Shown: piece by piece, positions 37,548-46,510 of the stretch | How positions within the stretch are numbered: the first letter of the stretch is position 1 | Layout of the letters: every line of letters starts with the position of its first letter | Source of the DNA: Aculops lycopersici | Lineage: Eukaryota > Arthropoda > Arachnida > Trombidiformes > Eriophyidae | Reading direction: 5' to 3' | Assembly: GCA_015350385.1 (NCBI GenBank) | Contig: WNKI01000002.1 | Location: forward strand, 6,675,500-6,739,499 | Length of the DNA stretch: 64,000 nt | Position numbers and translations under genes: made by a program | The notes under the pieces: model-generated | What the model saw: only the letters and a program-made list of their open reading frames with translations | What the model was told of the DNA's origin: nothing | Databases searched by the model: none

Positions 37548-37579
37548 CCCCCAGGTGACCGGGGGTATTATTACCTCGG
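37548..37579. other. G/C-rich stem-loops with a TATTATTAC loop
   Basis: CCCCC at 37548-37552 can pair with GGGGG at 37561-37565. Alternatively CCGGGG at 37559-37564 can pair with CCTCGG at 37574-37579 (one G:T pair), leaving a nine-base loop that holds most of TATTATTAC (37566-37574). The word GTGACCGG occurs here and again 71 bases on. The base pairing is seen in the sequence; any function is unknown. Confidence 0.35.
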
Positions 37580-38587
37580 ATTTTTGGGTAAAAACCCCAA
37601 TTTAGAGTGGGCACTAGAGTTTCAAGTGACCGGAAGTATACAGTCAATTCGCTCGCTGACCTTGCCTCTCGGATGTCTTTCCACTTGCTCGGTTTCTTTC
37701 TCTCGTCGCTGGTGCTGCCATCTAAATTATAAACTCTCAAATGATCCTATTTTAACTTTGAGATCAAGTACTAGTTTGCCTATTGAAGCTCTCCCTTCAA
37801 CGAGTCAGTTATAATTAGCAATCAACCAGTGAGACTGATATCAAGAAACGCTAGCCCATTTGAAGAAAGCCGTCGTGGGGCCAAACCGCCACTACTACTG
37901 CAACTCGGACGGCCATTGTGTGATAGAATATAACTCAATCCGGGGAGTGGTGGAACGCGAGCGAGAAAAAGAGCAACGCCAACGAGAGAGGGATAGAAAA
38001 AGGTAGACAGGCGACTCAATAAGAACCAGTCAATTGAGAAGTTGCTAAAGGAAAGGGAAGAGGTGGAGCTCCGTCTAACGCTTGGTCCCAGTTGTACCCT
38101 GACGTCGCCACGGCCAACTTTAGTCAAAGTGAAGTCGAGGTAGAGAGAAAAAGAAAAACTAAAATAATCGACCTAATCTTGGCAAACTCGAGACGAGGCT
38201 CTAGAGAGTTTCTCGCTCTATGCCCGCTACTGTCTAGACTCTGTAGAATTGTTAAGCCAACCTTCAGCTCAGGTGTTTCATTTCCGGCTAGTCCCCCGGA
38301 GGGACCCTGCCTCAAGTGTGCTAAGGCTGACGAGTGCGCGGCCGCGCAAGTCGTGGACAAAGCTGGGTTTGCTCATATCCAACGGACCAATTATACTAGA
38401 TTAAACACGATCTAAGATAAGACTGAGGTGAGGACAAACGATGACTCGAGTTGAGCTTGTGTTATTTTTTAGAAGCTAGATTTTCTACTTGTTAGCCAGC
38501 GATTTACGTTCAAGCAGAACACTTGGCTGACTAGCATTACTATAAATATTAACAACAACAAATAGAACAAGTGCAGTGGGTAAAATT

Positions 38588-39028
38588 CTAATGGTTTTGT
38601 TTTGGTAATTCTAAACCAACCAATCTAGCCGAATCCTTAATGCTCCGCTCGCCCTTATTGAAATACTTATTTGTTAACTCTTCCTGGATACGAGAGCTCC
38701 TCAGGTAGGTTAAATAAGTCTGAGCAAAGTACTTGTAGTGATCTTGGGGTCTGCAAAATCGTCTCTCGGTTACTTGATTGTCGCGGAATAAATCCAACAT
38801 GTGTTCTATTGATGGGTCCAGTTTGCCCGGTTGTTGGTTCTGGATCAATTGGTAGGATGAGAGCGAAATGGATGTCAGTGATGAGGTTTCAAGAATTTTA
38901 GACACGTAGAGGATGATGATCCTTATCAAAAAAAAACTCACCTGCCTCTTACCAAGAACCTTGCCGAGCTCACTCCGGATTGATCGGAGAATGCTGATGC
39001 TGTCATTATATTTGAATGTTTTAGACAT
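38588..39028 (-). CDS. FMC1: FMC1, mitochondrial ATP synthase assembly factor (two exons)
   Basis: Exons are 39028-38942 and 38839-38588, joined in phase 0 (donor CAG|GTGAGT, acceptor CCAG|AAC), giving 112 residues, close to the 113 of the human protein. The family helps assemble the F1 part of the mitochondrial ATP synthase, working with the ATP12 chaperone. Family signatures are plain: LRSIRSEL near the N-terminus, then RRFCRPQDHYKYFAQTYLTY and the C-terminal block NKGERSIKDSARLVGLELP, which corresponds to the vertebrate KGERSVEESAGLVGL region. The open frame extends upstream of Met1, but the family start and length favour the ATG at 39028. The 102-base intron lies at 38941-38840. The gene lies tail-to-head behind the follistatin/Kazal gene on the same strand, 265 bases after that gene's poly(A) signal, so promoter space is small. 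Confidence 0.93.
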   Translation of the reverse strand: MSKTFKYNDSISILRSIRSELGKVLGKRQVSFFLIRIIILYVSKILETSSLTSISLSSYQLIQNQQPGKLDPSIEHMLDLFRDNQVTERRFCRPQDHYKYFAQTYLTYLRSSRIQEELTNKYFNKGERSIKDSARLVGLELPKQNH

Positions 39029-39292
39029 GTTGTATTTGTTCGGGTGAGGTACTTCATTGAAGTTCAAATAACAAATATACGATATTTGTAAAAAGAAAGT
39101 TGCATTTGTGTTTTGATTGGCGCAAAAATAGTATATGTGTTGAGGCAAAACAAAAGTATTCTTTGTGCAGTAATTGCGATGACAACACGTGAAGGTGGCG
39201 TCGATGCAGAGTCGCTCGGGCTCCTTCAATAGAATCCTTCATTATGCAAAAAGGTAAATGGTAGGAAGGATCTCATTGATCCAACTATTTGA

Positions 39293-39298
39293 TTTATT
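39293..39298 (-). other. Poly(A) signal AATAAA of the follistatin/Kazal gene
   Basis: A canonical AATAAA on the - strand, 24 bases after the stop codon. It implies a very short 3' untranslated region and sets the upper boundary of the FMC1 promoter. Confidence 0.65.
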
Positions 39299-39322
39299 GT
39301 CTATAAAAATTTGGATTATCAT

Positions 39323-40040
39323 TCATTGGCAGTCCTCGACGTCAGCGTTTTTCCTCGCCTTCTCAGCTTGCAACCTCCCATTCATCATCTCAATAGTTGT
39401 CTCCGACTCCGTCTCCTCTGAAGAATGGTGCTTCTTCGATTTTACCTTTTTAAAGTACTTTGAATCAACATTCTCGCGATCACTATCGTCCTGTTTGAAT
39501 TTGCTTACCGACATCCCGGTTGTTTGGCGCCTAGTGGGTCGACTTGTTCTCAGGTCGTTTATTTCGCTCTCGCAAGGGAGGGGAAAGCGCATTTTGACGC
39601 TATATCCATTGTTGCAAGACCAGGCATTTAACGTGCACTCATTCCTATAGGTATAGTTCGGGTATCGAGATCAAATTCATGTGATGATGGTATCAAGTGT
39701 TTGTTTAATCGATTGGTTTCTGAGTTTCCCATTGGATTTCATCCATTTTAGAGGTCACTTTAACCTATGGAGGATTTACTTACGGGTAGGTTTTTCCGTC
39801 ATCACCACAAACCGGCTGGTGGCTAACGGGACAGTCACTTTGGCACATGCAAACATATCTATTCCAAATATGAAAACACTGTTGGCCCCGACTACACCCC
39901 TCTCCATCTCGACAGAGTTTTGGCTCTACATTGTTGCTTCTAGGGCTATTATCAGGCTTAGCATTAGTAGGCACCGAAACTTCGAACCAGAGAACCACCA
40001 GGGCAGCCATAAAACAGAGCAAGTTCAGCTTCGAATTCAT
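39323..40040 (-). CDS. Secreted follistatin-type (FOLN + Kazal) protein (two exons)
   Basis: Exons are 40040-39784 and 39644-39323 (139-base intron, donor CCC|GTAAGT, acceptor CTATAG|G, phase 2), giving 192 residues. A signal peptide covers about residues 1-27 (LLCFMAALVVLWFEV). Cysteines 43, 49, 55 and 64 form a follistatin N-terminal EGF-like half. Cysteines 66, 70, 78, 89, 96 and 110 form a Kazal half with the hallmark PVCGDDGKTYPNEC that spans the splice junction. Together these are the ten cysteines of one follistatin module, as in follistatin, SPARC, agrin and FSTL proteins. The tail (111-192) is charged and disordered (KKVKSKKHHSSEETESETT) and ends with one unpaired cysteine at 191. 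Possible roles are binding a growth factor or matrix, or protease inhibition; the sequence does not decide. No EF-hand or second module follows. Confidence 0.9.
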
Positions 40041-40624
40041 TTTTGCAGTATTTGGTTGAACTCAATGTTGACTGACTCAGATTGCACCTGCCAGTGGTTA
40101 GGAAGTCAAGGAAAAGATTGCTTACAAGCGTATAAGTGTTGTATGATTAATAGTTCAGGCTATTAGTCTCGTATCAGGTTACTCATGGGAATTAAAAAAT
40201 AAGTAGGGGAATAAGCATGCAGTATGAACTAAAGCTTAGATACAATCAACGGATGCAAGCAGGTGCTTCGTGGCTGAAAACAAGATTGGTGATTGTTCAC
40301 CACTCAGTTCTCGAATCAACAGTTGGTTAGGTTAATGTGCGGTAAGTTTATTCAATAGTCTTGGCTGTAAATTCATATGCCTTGAATTTGTTGTGTAACA
40401 ATTTGTACCTTTAACGACGAACTTGCCGATGGTGACAGAAACAACAACAGCCACTGAGCGATCTGATCTCAATCATCCTGATCGCCTGGCCGCTAGATTC
40501 TTTGATCCACATTTCCCATAGCTTTCACAGTTATTGTTAAATGCTGTATTGATTAAATTCCACTTAGTTACTTAGATGAGGAGAACAAATGATTGTTATT
40601 TAGTCGGTTGGTCAGTTAACGAGC
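40041..40624. other. Intergenic, promoter of the follistatin/Kazal gene and 3' flank of DUSP12
   Basis: Nothing coding is supportable. No AATAAA in the right orientation was seen close to the DUSP12 stop, so its 3' end is not placed. Confidence 0.45.
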
Positions 40625-41827
40625 TTATTTGCTTGGCCCTGACTCTGGGAAGCAAAAACTTGGATCAACCTTCTTTCTCATAACCTTAAATAGATTGAAG
40701 TTCATATGGGAATTGTGCCTATCGCAAGCGCAACTCTCTCCACTTGTCCAATCAAATTTGCCCAGTTTTCTCTTGCACTTGTAACACTCTAATATTCCAT
40801 CTCGTTCTAAAACGTTCTTGGACATCCATGGTTGTGGCTCGATGAAGATGAATGGGCATTTCTTTCCAAGAAACTTGGTGTCCGCCATTGGAGATCTAGT
40901 GGAAGTGCTAGAGTGCGAGCCCGAGGATTTCATGTTACATAGAGACGCTTCTGTTGACGTCGATGGATCTGTGACCTTGTTTTCTATAATACTAATGGCA
41001 TAAAATACTATGGCACGACACTTATTACATTTGTGCGCTGTCCTCGAGTCATAAACTTGTGGAAACTTGCTCACTTGTTGGAGGTTCAATTTGGTATAAT
41101 ACTGATCGAATAGAATGCCTACATTGTTTTTGCTTGCTAAATTCTTTGCTGCATTTGACGGCATTTGAATCATACTTGTACGTTCAGTTGTCGATGTCCG
41201 ACCACCTGAACTGGAGCTTGTGGTTTTGGAAGTTTGTATCTGGTAATAGGATAATGAGATTAATCTAAATTCAAACACGAGTGCATCTAAAACCATCCTC
41301 CGATAGTCAATGTTTCCGATATCAATCTTGTACTCCATTCGCTGGTATAGGGTTAATTGTCTCACAAAACCCTCATTTGGGTCAACAATTCGCCGCTTTT
41401 GTTTCACCAATTCAAAGGCCTCCCTATAATACATGGATCTAGTTTTCATAATATATGCTATAACTAAGCTAGCAGATCTTGATATCCCCGCAACACAATG
41501 GACATAAACTTTATTTGTCGGCGTCTTCAGTGCTGTTTCAATGAACTCATTTGAAGCCTCAAAATGAGATAATATGTCTTGCTTAGAGTGATCCATAACA
41601 TTTATATATAAATATCTTTTCACTGTATGTGCCAGCTCACTGGCCTCGAGAGGTTTAATTTCGATGGTTATCATATCCGTTATACCCAAACGTGCAATTT
41701 CATCCTTGTTTGTGGCGGTGATAATATCGCCCAAATAAATGCGAGGCAATATCTCATTGTAACTAGGCGCCCTATTCAATCTACCCACCAAGGAGGTTGT
41801 CTTGAGTGTACCACTTGGCGCCGCCAT
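40625..41827 (-). CDS. DUSP12: DUSP12/YVH1-type dual-specificity phosphatase
   Basis: One exon encodes 400 residues (human DUSP12 has 340). Residues 22-170 are the dual-specificity phosphatase domain. The P-loop VHCVAGISRSAS has the nucleophile Cys111 and Arg117, and Asp79 in NVMDHSKQD is the likely general acid. The C-terminal third is the zinc-binding domain typical of the Yvh1/DUSP12 group: CNKCRAIVF, then FIEPQPWM, CYKCKRKLGKFDW and CACDRHN, ending near KKVDPSF. In other eukaryotes Yvh1 releases Mrt4 during maturation of the 60S ribosomal stalk, and DUSP12 is linked to stress signalling. The zinc domain, more than the catalytic one, does the ribosome job. A serine/threonine-rich spacer of about 45 residues (around 198-245) makes the protein longer than usual. 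A 39-base stretch with a fair acceptor (41273-41235) could be read as a tiny in-frame intron, but it is open and more likely coding. The start ATG at 41827 has good context. Confidence 0.95.
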   Translation of the reverse strand: MAAPSGTLKTTSLVGRLNRAPSYNEILPRIYLGDIITATNKDEIARLGITDMITIEIKPLEASELAHTVKRYLYINVMDHSKQDILSHFEASNEFIETALKTPTNKVYVHCVAGISRSASLVIAYIMKTRSMYYREAFELVKQKRRIVDPNEGFVRQLTLYQRMEYKIDIGNIDYRRMVLDALVFEFRLISLSYYQIQTSKTTSSSSGGRTSTTERTSMIQMPSNAAKNLASKNNVGILFDQYYTKLNLQQVSKFPQVYDSRTAHKCNKCRAIVFYAISIIENKVTDPSTSTEASLCNMKSSGSHSSTSTRSPMADTKFLGKKCPFIFIEPQPWMSKNVLERDGILECYKCKRKLGKFDWTSGESCACDRHNSHMNFNLFKVMRKKVDPSFCFPESGPSK

Positions 41828-43198
41828 CTCAATATGTTTTGTTGGTTTTAAATTTAGTTATAATAACAACAATAGTAATAGGGTTTCAATACAGGTGCTC
41901 TTTTCTCTCGTTTGGATTTAGAGAATTTATCTCAGGAATAGTGTAGTATTTTTTCCTCCCAATCTTCTTTGCATCTCTTGTATCGCTGATCTTCTCATTC
42001 TAACTCTAGCATGCAGCGAAGATTCAATAAACTGATTCAAATTGTATCAAGTCCAAGTGGAAGGACTGATTTAAGTGGAAATAACAACTAGGGGGAGGGG
42101 CTTTAATAATAACAATCTCCCTTGGCTTAGGCTACTTGAGCAGAAGTCGTTTCATCATAATCATGGCGAATATACTGCGGAATATATTGCTTGTGTAATC
42201 GGCATCAAGTTTGCAATAAGCATGTCGTATAGTATTGTTAGTAATATAATGTCAGTGATTTTGCTGTACCACTATTACTAGTTAGAAAGACATAGAGCGA
42301 TTAGTAATAATGGTAGTGCTGTTGTTGTTATGGTTTTAGTTGTGGTTGTTGCATATTGCAGTCGCGTTCCTAAACTCTCGTTGTTGGGCAACCAACTCTT
42401 GTTGTTTTCCCCCTTGAGAAAGGATTGGGAAAAAACTGAATCAGGTAGACGCAGATGTTCTGTTTTGTTGCTGCACGCTTTATACGGAGGAATTGTGCTG
42501 CACGCAGACGTTTTCAGAGAAAGCGATGCAAAAGTGCCGCACATTTCGATGCGTTAAACGTACGCACCGCCACCACCGATTCACAATGCTAAATTCTCTC
42601 TCCCTCTCTAAAGCTTTTCCAATGCGCCTCTCTGTCGTCGCTCTCTCATTTCTCTGTCTGTCTCTCATTGCCGCCTTAATGGCAAAGTCTACAACGTGCT
42701 TGAGGAAAAATGCCAATGCCAGTGCGCGCTCTTGATGCATCTGCCGCAGTGGCGGCGCCCAATGCAGTCTCACATTGGCGCTGGCCACCTGAAGCCGAGA
42801 GGAGATTTTGCTAATCGTGGCGCTTGTAAAATACCAGAAAATTGTAAACAAACCGGCACATTTCGGAGGTCAAAATTTTATTTACCTCTTTACAGAAATT
42901 TCTGTCTGCTATGATACTATCCAATTGCATTCAGGAAATTTATTAGATTGAGCATATAGAATTGATTAATTTATTGTTGAAGAAGGTTGTTGAGAGAAGA
43001 ATATCCAAAGAAACAAACTATTCCTAGAGGCACGCAGTGACAGCTCGCTCGAAAATACTCCATCCACTTTATCCCATAGTGACAGTTATCAATTTAGAAC
43101 GATTCATTTGAAAGTTCTTCTATTCTCTATTAAACGATCACAGTATCATAATTCACAATTGCACTGGAGCATCACCGATTCAATCCTAGAAATATACT
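41828..43198. other. Divergent promoter region between DUSP12 and MIER1
   Basis: About 1.4 kb separates the two head-to-head genes, so they may share regulatory DNA. There is no supportable coding sequence: the short frames at 42278-42851 have no motif. An A/T-rich part (41850-42300) and a CT-rich part (42595-42665) are seen. Untranslated exons cannot be placed. Confidence 0.5.
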
Positions 43199-45655
43199 AT
43201 GGCGCTACCCGAGTCCACCTCCCAAGATGGACAAAAGAATAACAAGCAACCACAACAACAGCAACAGCCGTCTAGGCCGCAACAAGATCAAGAAGACAAA
43301 GATTTCGACCCCTCAGCTGAGGCCATGATTGATGAGATAGATGATGAGCGTACTCTAGAGGAGGAAGAGGCCTTGAATGGCGGAACTGGGGTTGCGGTCC
43401 AAGAGGAGCTCGATGATTTGAAGAAGGAATCGGAAATGCCAATAGAGGAATTGCTGGCATATTATGAGCGCATGAGAAACCAAGCCGGTCAGGCGCATGG
43501 TGAGGGTGACGAGGAAGAAGAAGAGGAAGATGATGATTACGACGACGAGGAAGAGGAGGAAGAAGACAATGAAGATGATGATGAAGACGACGAGGCTGAA
43601 GCTGCGTCAAGCAAAGCCACAACAACGAGTAGTCCGAAAAAGAGCCACGTCGAAAGGCCAAGCTCGTCTGGAACAGATCAGCAGCAGCATCAACAAAGTC
43701 ATCAACAACCACCTCAAGATCCAACGGCTATTGTCAGCAATTCAACATCCTCAACACCCGCTGTAGGCACATCTGTAGCGACAACATCGGCAACAGCAGT
43801 ATCAAATAGTCAATCGGATAATGTTGGTGCTAATGCCTCCCCACGTAGCACTAGTGATGAAATTCCGCAGCAACAGCAAGAGAGACCAAGGAATACTATG
43901 ACCAACTTTTTGCTTGATGATGGATCTGGGGATATGATGTATGATTACGATGAATCAGATGATGCCGACTACTCAGTTTCAGATGATGATGATGAACGCG
44001 AGTGGCGTAGATCTATCCACGTGGGGCCTGAACACCAGGCGGATGTTCCTGAGGGCCTTTGCGAATATGGCGATGTGCCACCATATGAGAACAAAGATAT
44101 ACTTGTTTGGAGGAATGACGGCAGCATTACAGATGAACAGATTGTTGATTATTTAAAACAAGCCTCACTGTTGGCCAAACGAACAGATATTAGTATCTCT
44201 CCAGCTTCTGTACCCAAAATATCTACTGACGGCTTACGTCTATACAGGGAAAGAATGCAGGATATAACCACCACTTCCAGTGCTGGACCGCGAGTAATTG
44301 AACAAAATATAAACGAGAATATAAATATTGATCCTCAGAATCCACACAATCAACAAACACAACCTCATTATCACCATCTTATGATACAACAACAGCATCC
44401 ACAGTTACAATCACAACAATACCCACCTGAGAATTTGCAGCAGCAACAACAGCAGCAACAAGATCTATACATGAGTCAGAGTAGGAAACGTGTGAGAATC
44501 GATTATGAGTTAGAGCAAGAGAATGCCATGGATGGAATGGTGTACTCATGCGGTGGGGTTGGTGGTGCTAGTGTAGCAACTACCACATCCAATGTGGCAC
44601 AAACAGCTAACCAGATAAGTAGTTCGGTTCAGAGAGGAGTAGGAGGTGATGCAGATAATTGTGACTCAGTTTCTCAGGACACCACAAATACCACAGCTAC
44701 AACCACAACAACGACCACAACAACAAAGCCAGAACCCTCACAAGAGGATTATTTCCAGGACGAAGAACAACTTTTATACCTTCTATTGCAATGTAATTAT
44801 AACACCGAAGAGGCTTTGCGTCGAAGGAAATTAGATCCATTCAAATATTATTTATACGATCCAATGACCCTATGGTCCGAAGAGGAGTGTTTGGGTTTCG
44901 AGCAAGGACTTCGCATGTTTGGAAAGAATTTCGGGCCTATCAGGGAGAATGCAGTTCCCACTAGATCGCATGCGGAAGTGGTAGCATTTTATTATTTATG
45001 GAAAAAGTCGGAGAGACATGATGTCTACACAAATCAATATAAATTAGACAGAAAGAGGTGCCTTTCGCATCCGGGCACCACTGATTATATGGACAAGTTC
45101 ATCGAAGATAATGAGTCTACTCTCAATCAGACATCATCTAATACACCAACTCCAAATCTAATGACCAGCGACAATTCGGCAAATAACATCAGCAACAACA
45201 ACCATCTGCACCAAACTCTTGACTCAACACCAACAACACCCTCAACAATTAATTTGATGACTCCAGATCCAACACTGATGTCACCAATAGTTGGACCACA
45301 GCCGACCCATCTGCCGCTAAATCTGGACGCCATGCAACAGTTCCACCAGGTCCCACTTGTTCAGTATACAACAATTACATCGACCACAACGGCATCGACC
45401 ATGGGACCGGAATCCACGACAGCAAGTTTTGCGCCAGGTGAGCTGTTACATCAGCACTACAACAATCAATCATCACTACAGCATCATCAGCAGCAATTTA
45501 ATCACCACCCCCAACTCAGTCAACAGCAGCAACAACAACCACCACACCCCCTTCATGGAACTAGAGATGTAACTGGCAGCGGGGACCAGGAGTACAGTGT
45601 GGGGAATCATAATAACTCCTCGGTGCATCATCATGGCAGCAACATGCCATTGTAA
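43199..45655 (+). CDS. MIER1: MIER1-type transcriptional co-repressor (ELM2-SANT)
   Basis: One exon encodes 818 residues. MIER proteins recruit histone deacetylases 1/2 to chromatin through the ELM2-SANT pair and act in the nucleus. The N-terminal family motifs are present: FDPSAEAMIDEIDDERTLEE near residue 36, and EMPIEELLAYYERM near 79, followed by a long acidic run (about 101-135). ELM2 begins near 268 (RSIHVGPEHQADVPEGLC) and runs to about 330. It is interrupted by about 180 residues of Q/H/T-rich sequence and resumes near 513 (EEQLLYLLLQCNYNTEEALR). SANT follows at about 555-612 (LWSEEECLGFEQGLRMFGKN, AFYYLWKKSERHD), then HPGTTDYMDKF. The tail is Thr/Gln/His-rich. Vertebrate orthologues are much shorter and have many introns; this one has none in the coding part. 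The ATG at 43199 precedes the first family motif and is in suitable context. MIER1 could equally be called MIER1/2/3-like. Confidence 0.93.
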   Translation: MALPESTSQDGQKNNKQPQQQQQPSRPQQDQEDKDFDPSAEAMIDEIDDERTLEEEEALNGGTGVAVQEELDDLKKESEMPIEELLAYYERMRNQAGQAHGEGDEEEEEEDDDYDDEEEEEEDNEDDDEDDEAEAASSKATTTSSPKKSHVERPSSSGTDQQQHQQSHQQPPQDPTAIVSNSTSSTPAVGTSVATTSATAVSNSQSDNVGANASPRSTSDEIPQQQQERPRNTMTNFLLDDGSGDMMYDYDESDDADYSVSDDDDEREWRRSIHVGPEHQADVPEGLCEYGDVPPYENKDILVWRNDGSITDEQIVDYLKQASLLAKRTDISISPASVPKISTDGLRLYRERMQDITTTSSAGPRVIEQNINENINIDPQNPHNQQTQPHYHHLMIQQQHPQLQSQQYPPENLQQQQQQQQDLYMSQSRKRVRIDYELEQENAMDGMVYSCGGVGGASVATTTSNVAQTANQISSSVQRGVGGDADNCDSVSQDTTNTTATTTTTTTTTKPEPSQEDYFQDEEQLLYLLLQCNYNTEEALRRRKLDPFKYYLYDPMTLWSEEECLGFEQGLRMFGKNFGPIRENAVPTRSHAEVVAFYYLWKKSERHDVYTNQYKLDRKRCLSHPGTTDYMDKFIEDNESTLNQTSSNTPTPNLMTSDNSANNISNNNHLHQTLDSTPTTPSTINLMTPDPTLMSPIVGPQPTHLPLNLDAMQQFHQVPLVQYTTITSTTTASTMGPESTTASFAPGELLHQHYNNQSSLQHHQQQFNHHPQLSQQQQQQPPHPLHGTRDVTGSGDQEYSVGNHNNSSVHHHGSNMPL

Positions 45656-46345
45656 GCATAGAAATACCACTTCAAATATAATAATGTACAAAAAAGCTTA
45701 AGAATTGTATTTGGCTACTAACGAGATAAATATAACAATCGAACTTAGTTGAAAAGGAAGACTTCGAAATCTCAATTTTTAGAATATGAAGCTTGGCTAT
45801 GGATTGAGTCAACTGACACCAAAACTACGACACTGTCCAATTCTAATAAGAATCGTACTATTTATCATGAACCATGACACAAAAATCTTTCTTCCAAAAC
45901 ATATTTATTGTATGATCTCTTTAACAATTCAAGTTTTTGATACTCCCTGCCGTGGCCCCGACAGGTTTACAAAACGAAGAAAATTGGTCTCTCTTGGTCG
46001 ACTCGAAGTCGTCGTGGGTCAAGAACTTGGCGCTATGTCCCTTGCACGAGTCGATATATACCTACCTGGCTTACTGTTGCCGGAGGTAGTAGTGTGACCG
46101 GAAGGAATATTACAACTAGTATCATAACCTTCATCAACTTTTCTATTTTATGGAAATGATGATTAGTTGTACTGCTGGCGGCGCTTGTCGTTGTTGTAGT
46201 GTTGCTAAAGTTAGCCCACAAGTTGACTTGACTGGATAGTTGGCGGACCGCTTGGTTGGCTTAGTGAGTAATACTTTAACGTGACTCATGGGTTTACTGA
46301 AGTGGGAAATTCAATCCGGTTGGTCTCTCCATGATGGTAGTTGCA
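45656..46345. other. Convergent 3' flanks of MIER1 and protein kinase D
   Basis: Nothing coding is supportable. Only variants of the poly(A) signal (for example GATAAA at about 45725) are seen after MIER1. Because the two genes converge, antisense overlap of their 3' ends is possible. Confidence 0.45.
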
Positions 46346-46510
46346 TTAATCTGCGATAAGATCCTCGTGTAATTGAATTGCGCTTCTTGGAATCTGGAGA
46401 CCCTTCTCGCGAGCATATCTTGACCAGTGCTCGAAGTCTGCGTCGTCAGTGACCCATCGTTTGCCTACACGCGCTTCGAGCTCGCTAAGATCGCACCAGA
46501 GTTGAAAGCT
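46346..46510 (-). CDS. PRKD: Terminal exon of protein kinase D
   Basis: This 54-residue exon is too short to stand out as a frame and was found by aligning to the family tail. It reads SFQLWCDLSELEARVGKRWV and continues through HWSRYAREKGLQIP, matching the PKD tail YQTWLDLRELE...ERYITHES...WEKYAGEQGLQYP. It begins after a clean polypyrimidine-CAG acceptor, in phase with the CAG|GT donor at 47159, and ends at TAA. Confidence 0.93.
   Translation of the reverse strand, partial: SFQLWCDLSELEARVGKRWVTDDADFEHWSRYAREKGLQIPRSAIQLHEDLIAD

Noticed and set aside
41235..41273. Possible 39-base intron in DUSP12
   Set aside because: The acceptor is fair but the donor is weak, the segment is in frame and open, and all other introns here are at least 66 bases.
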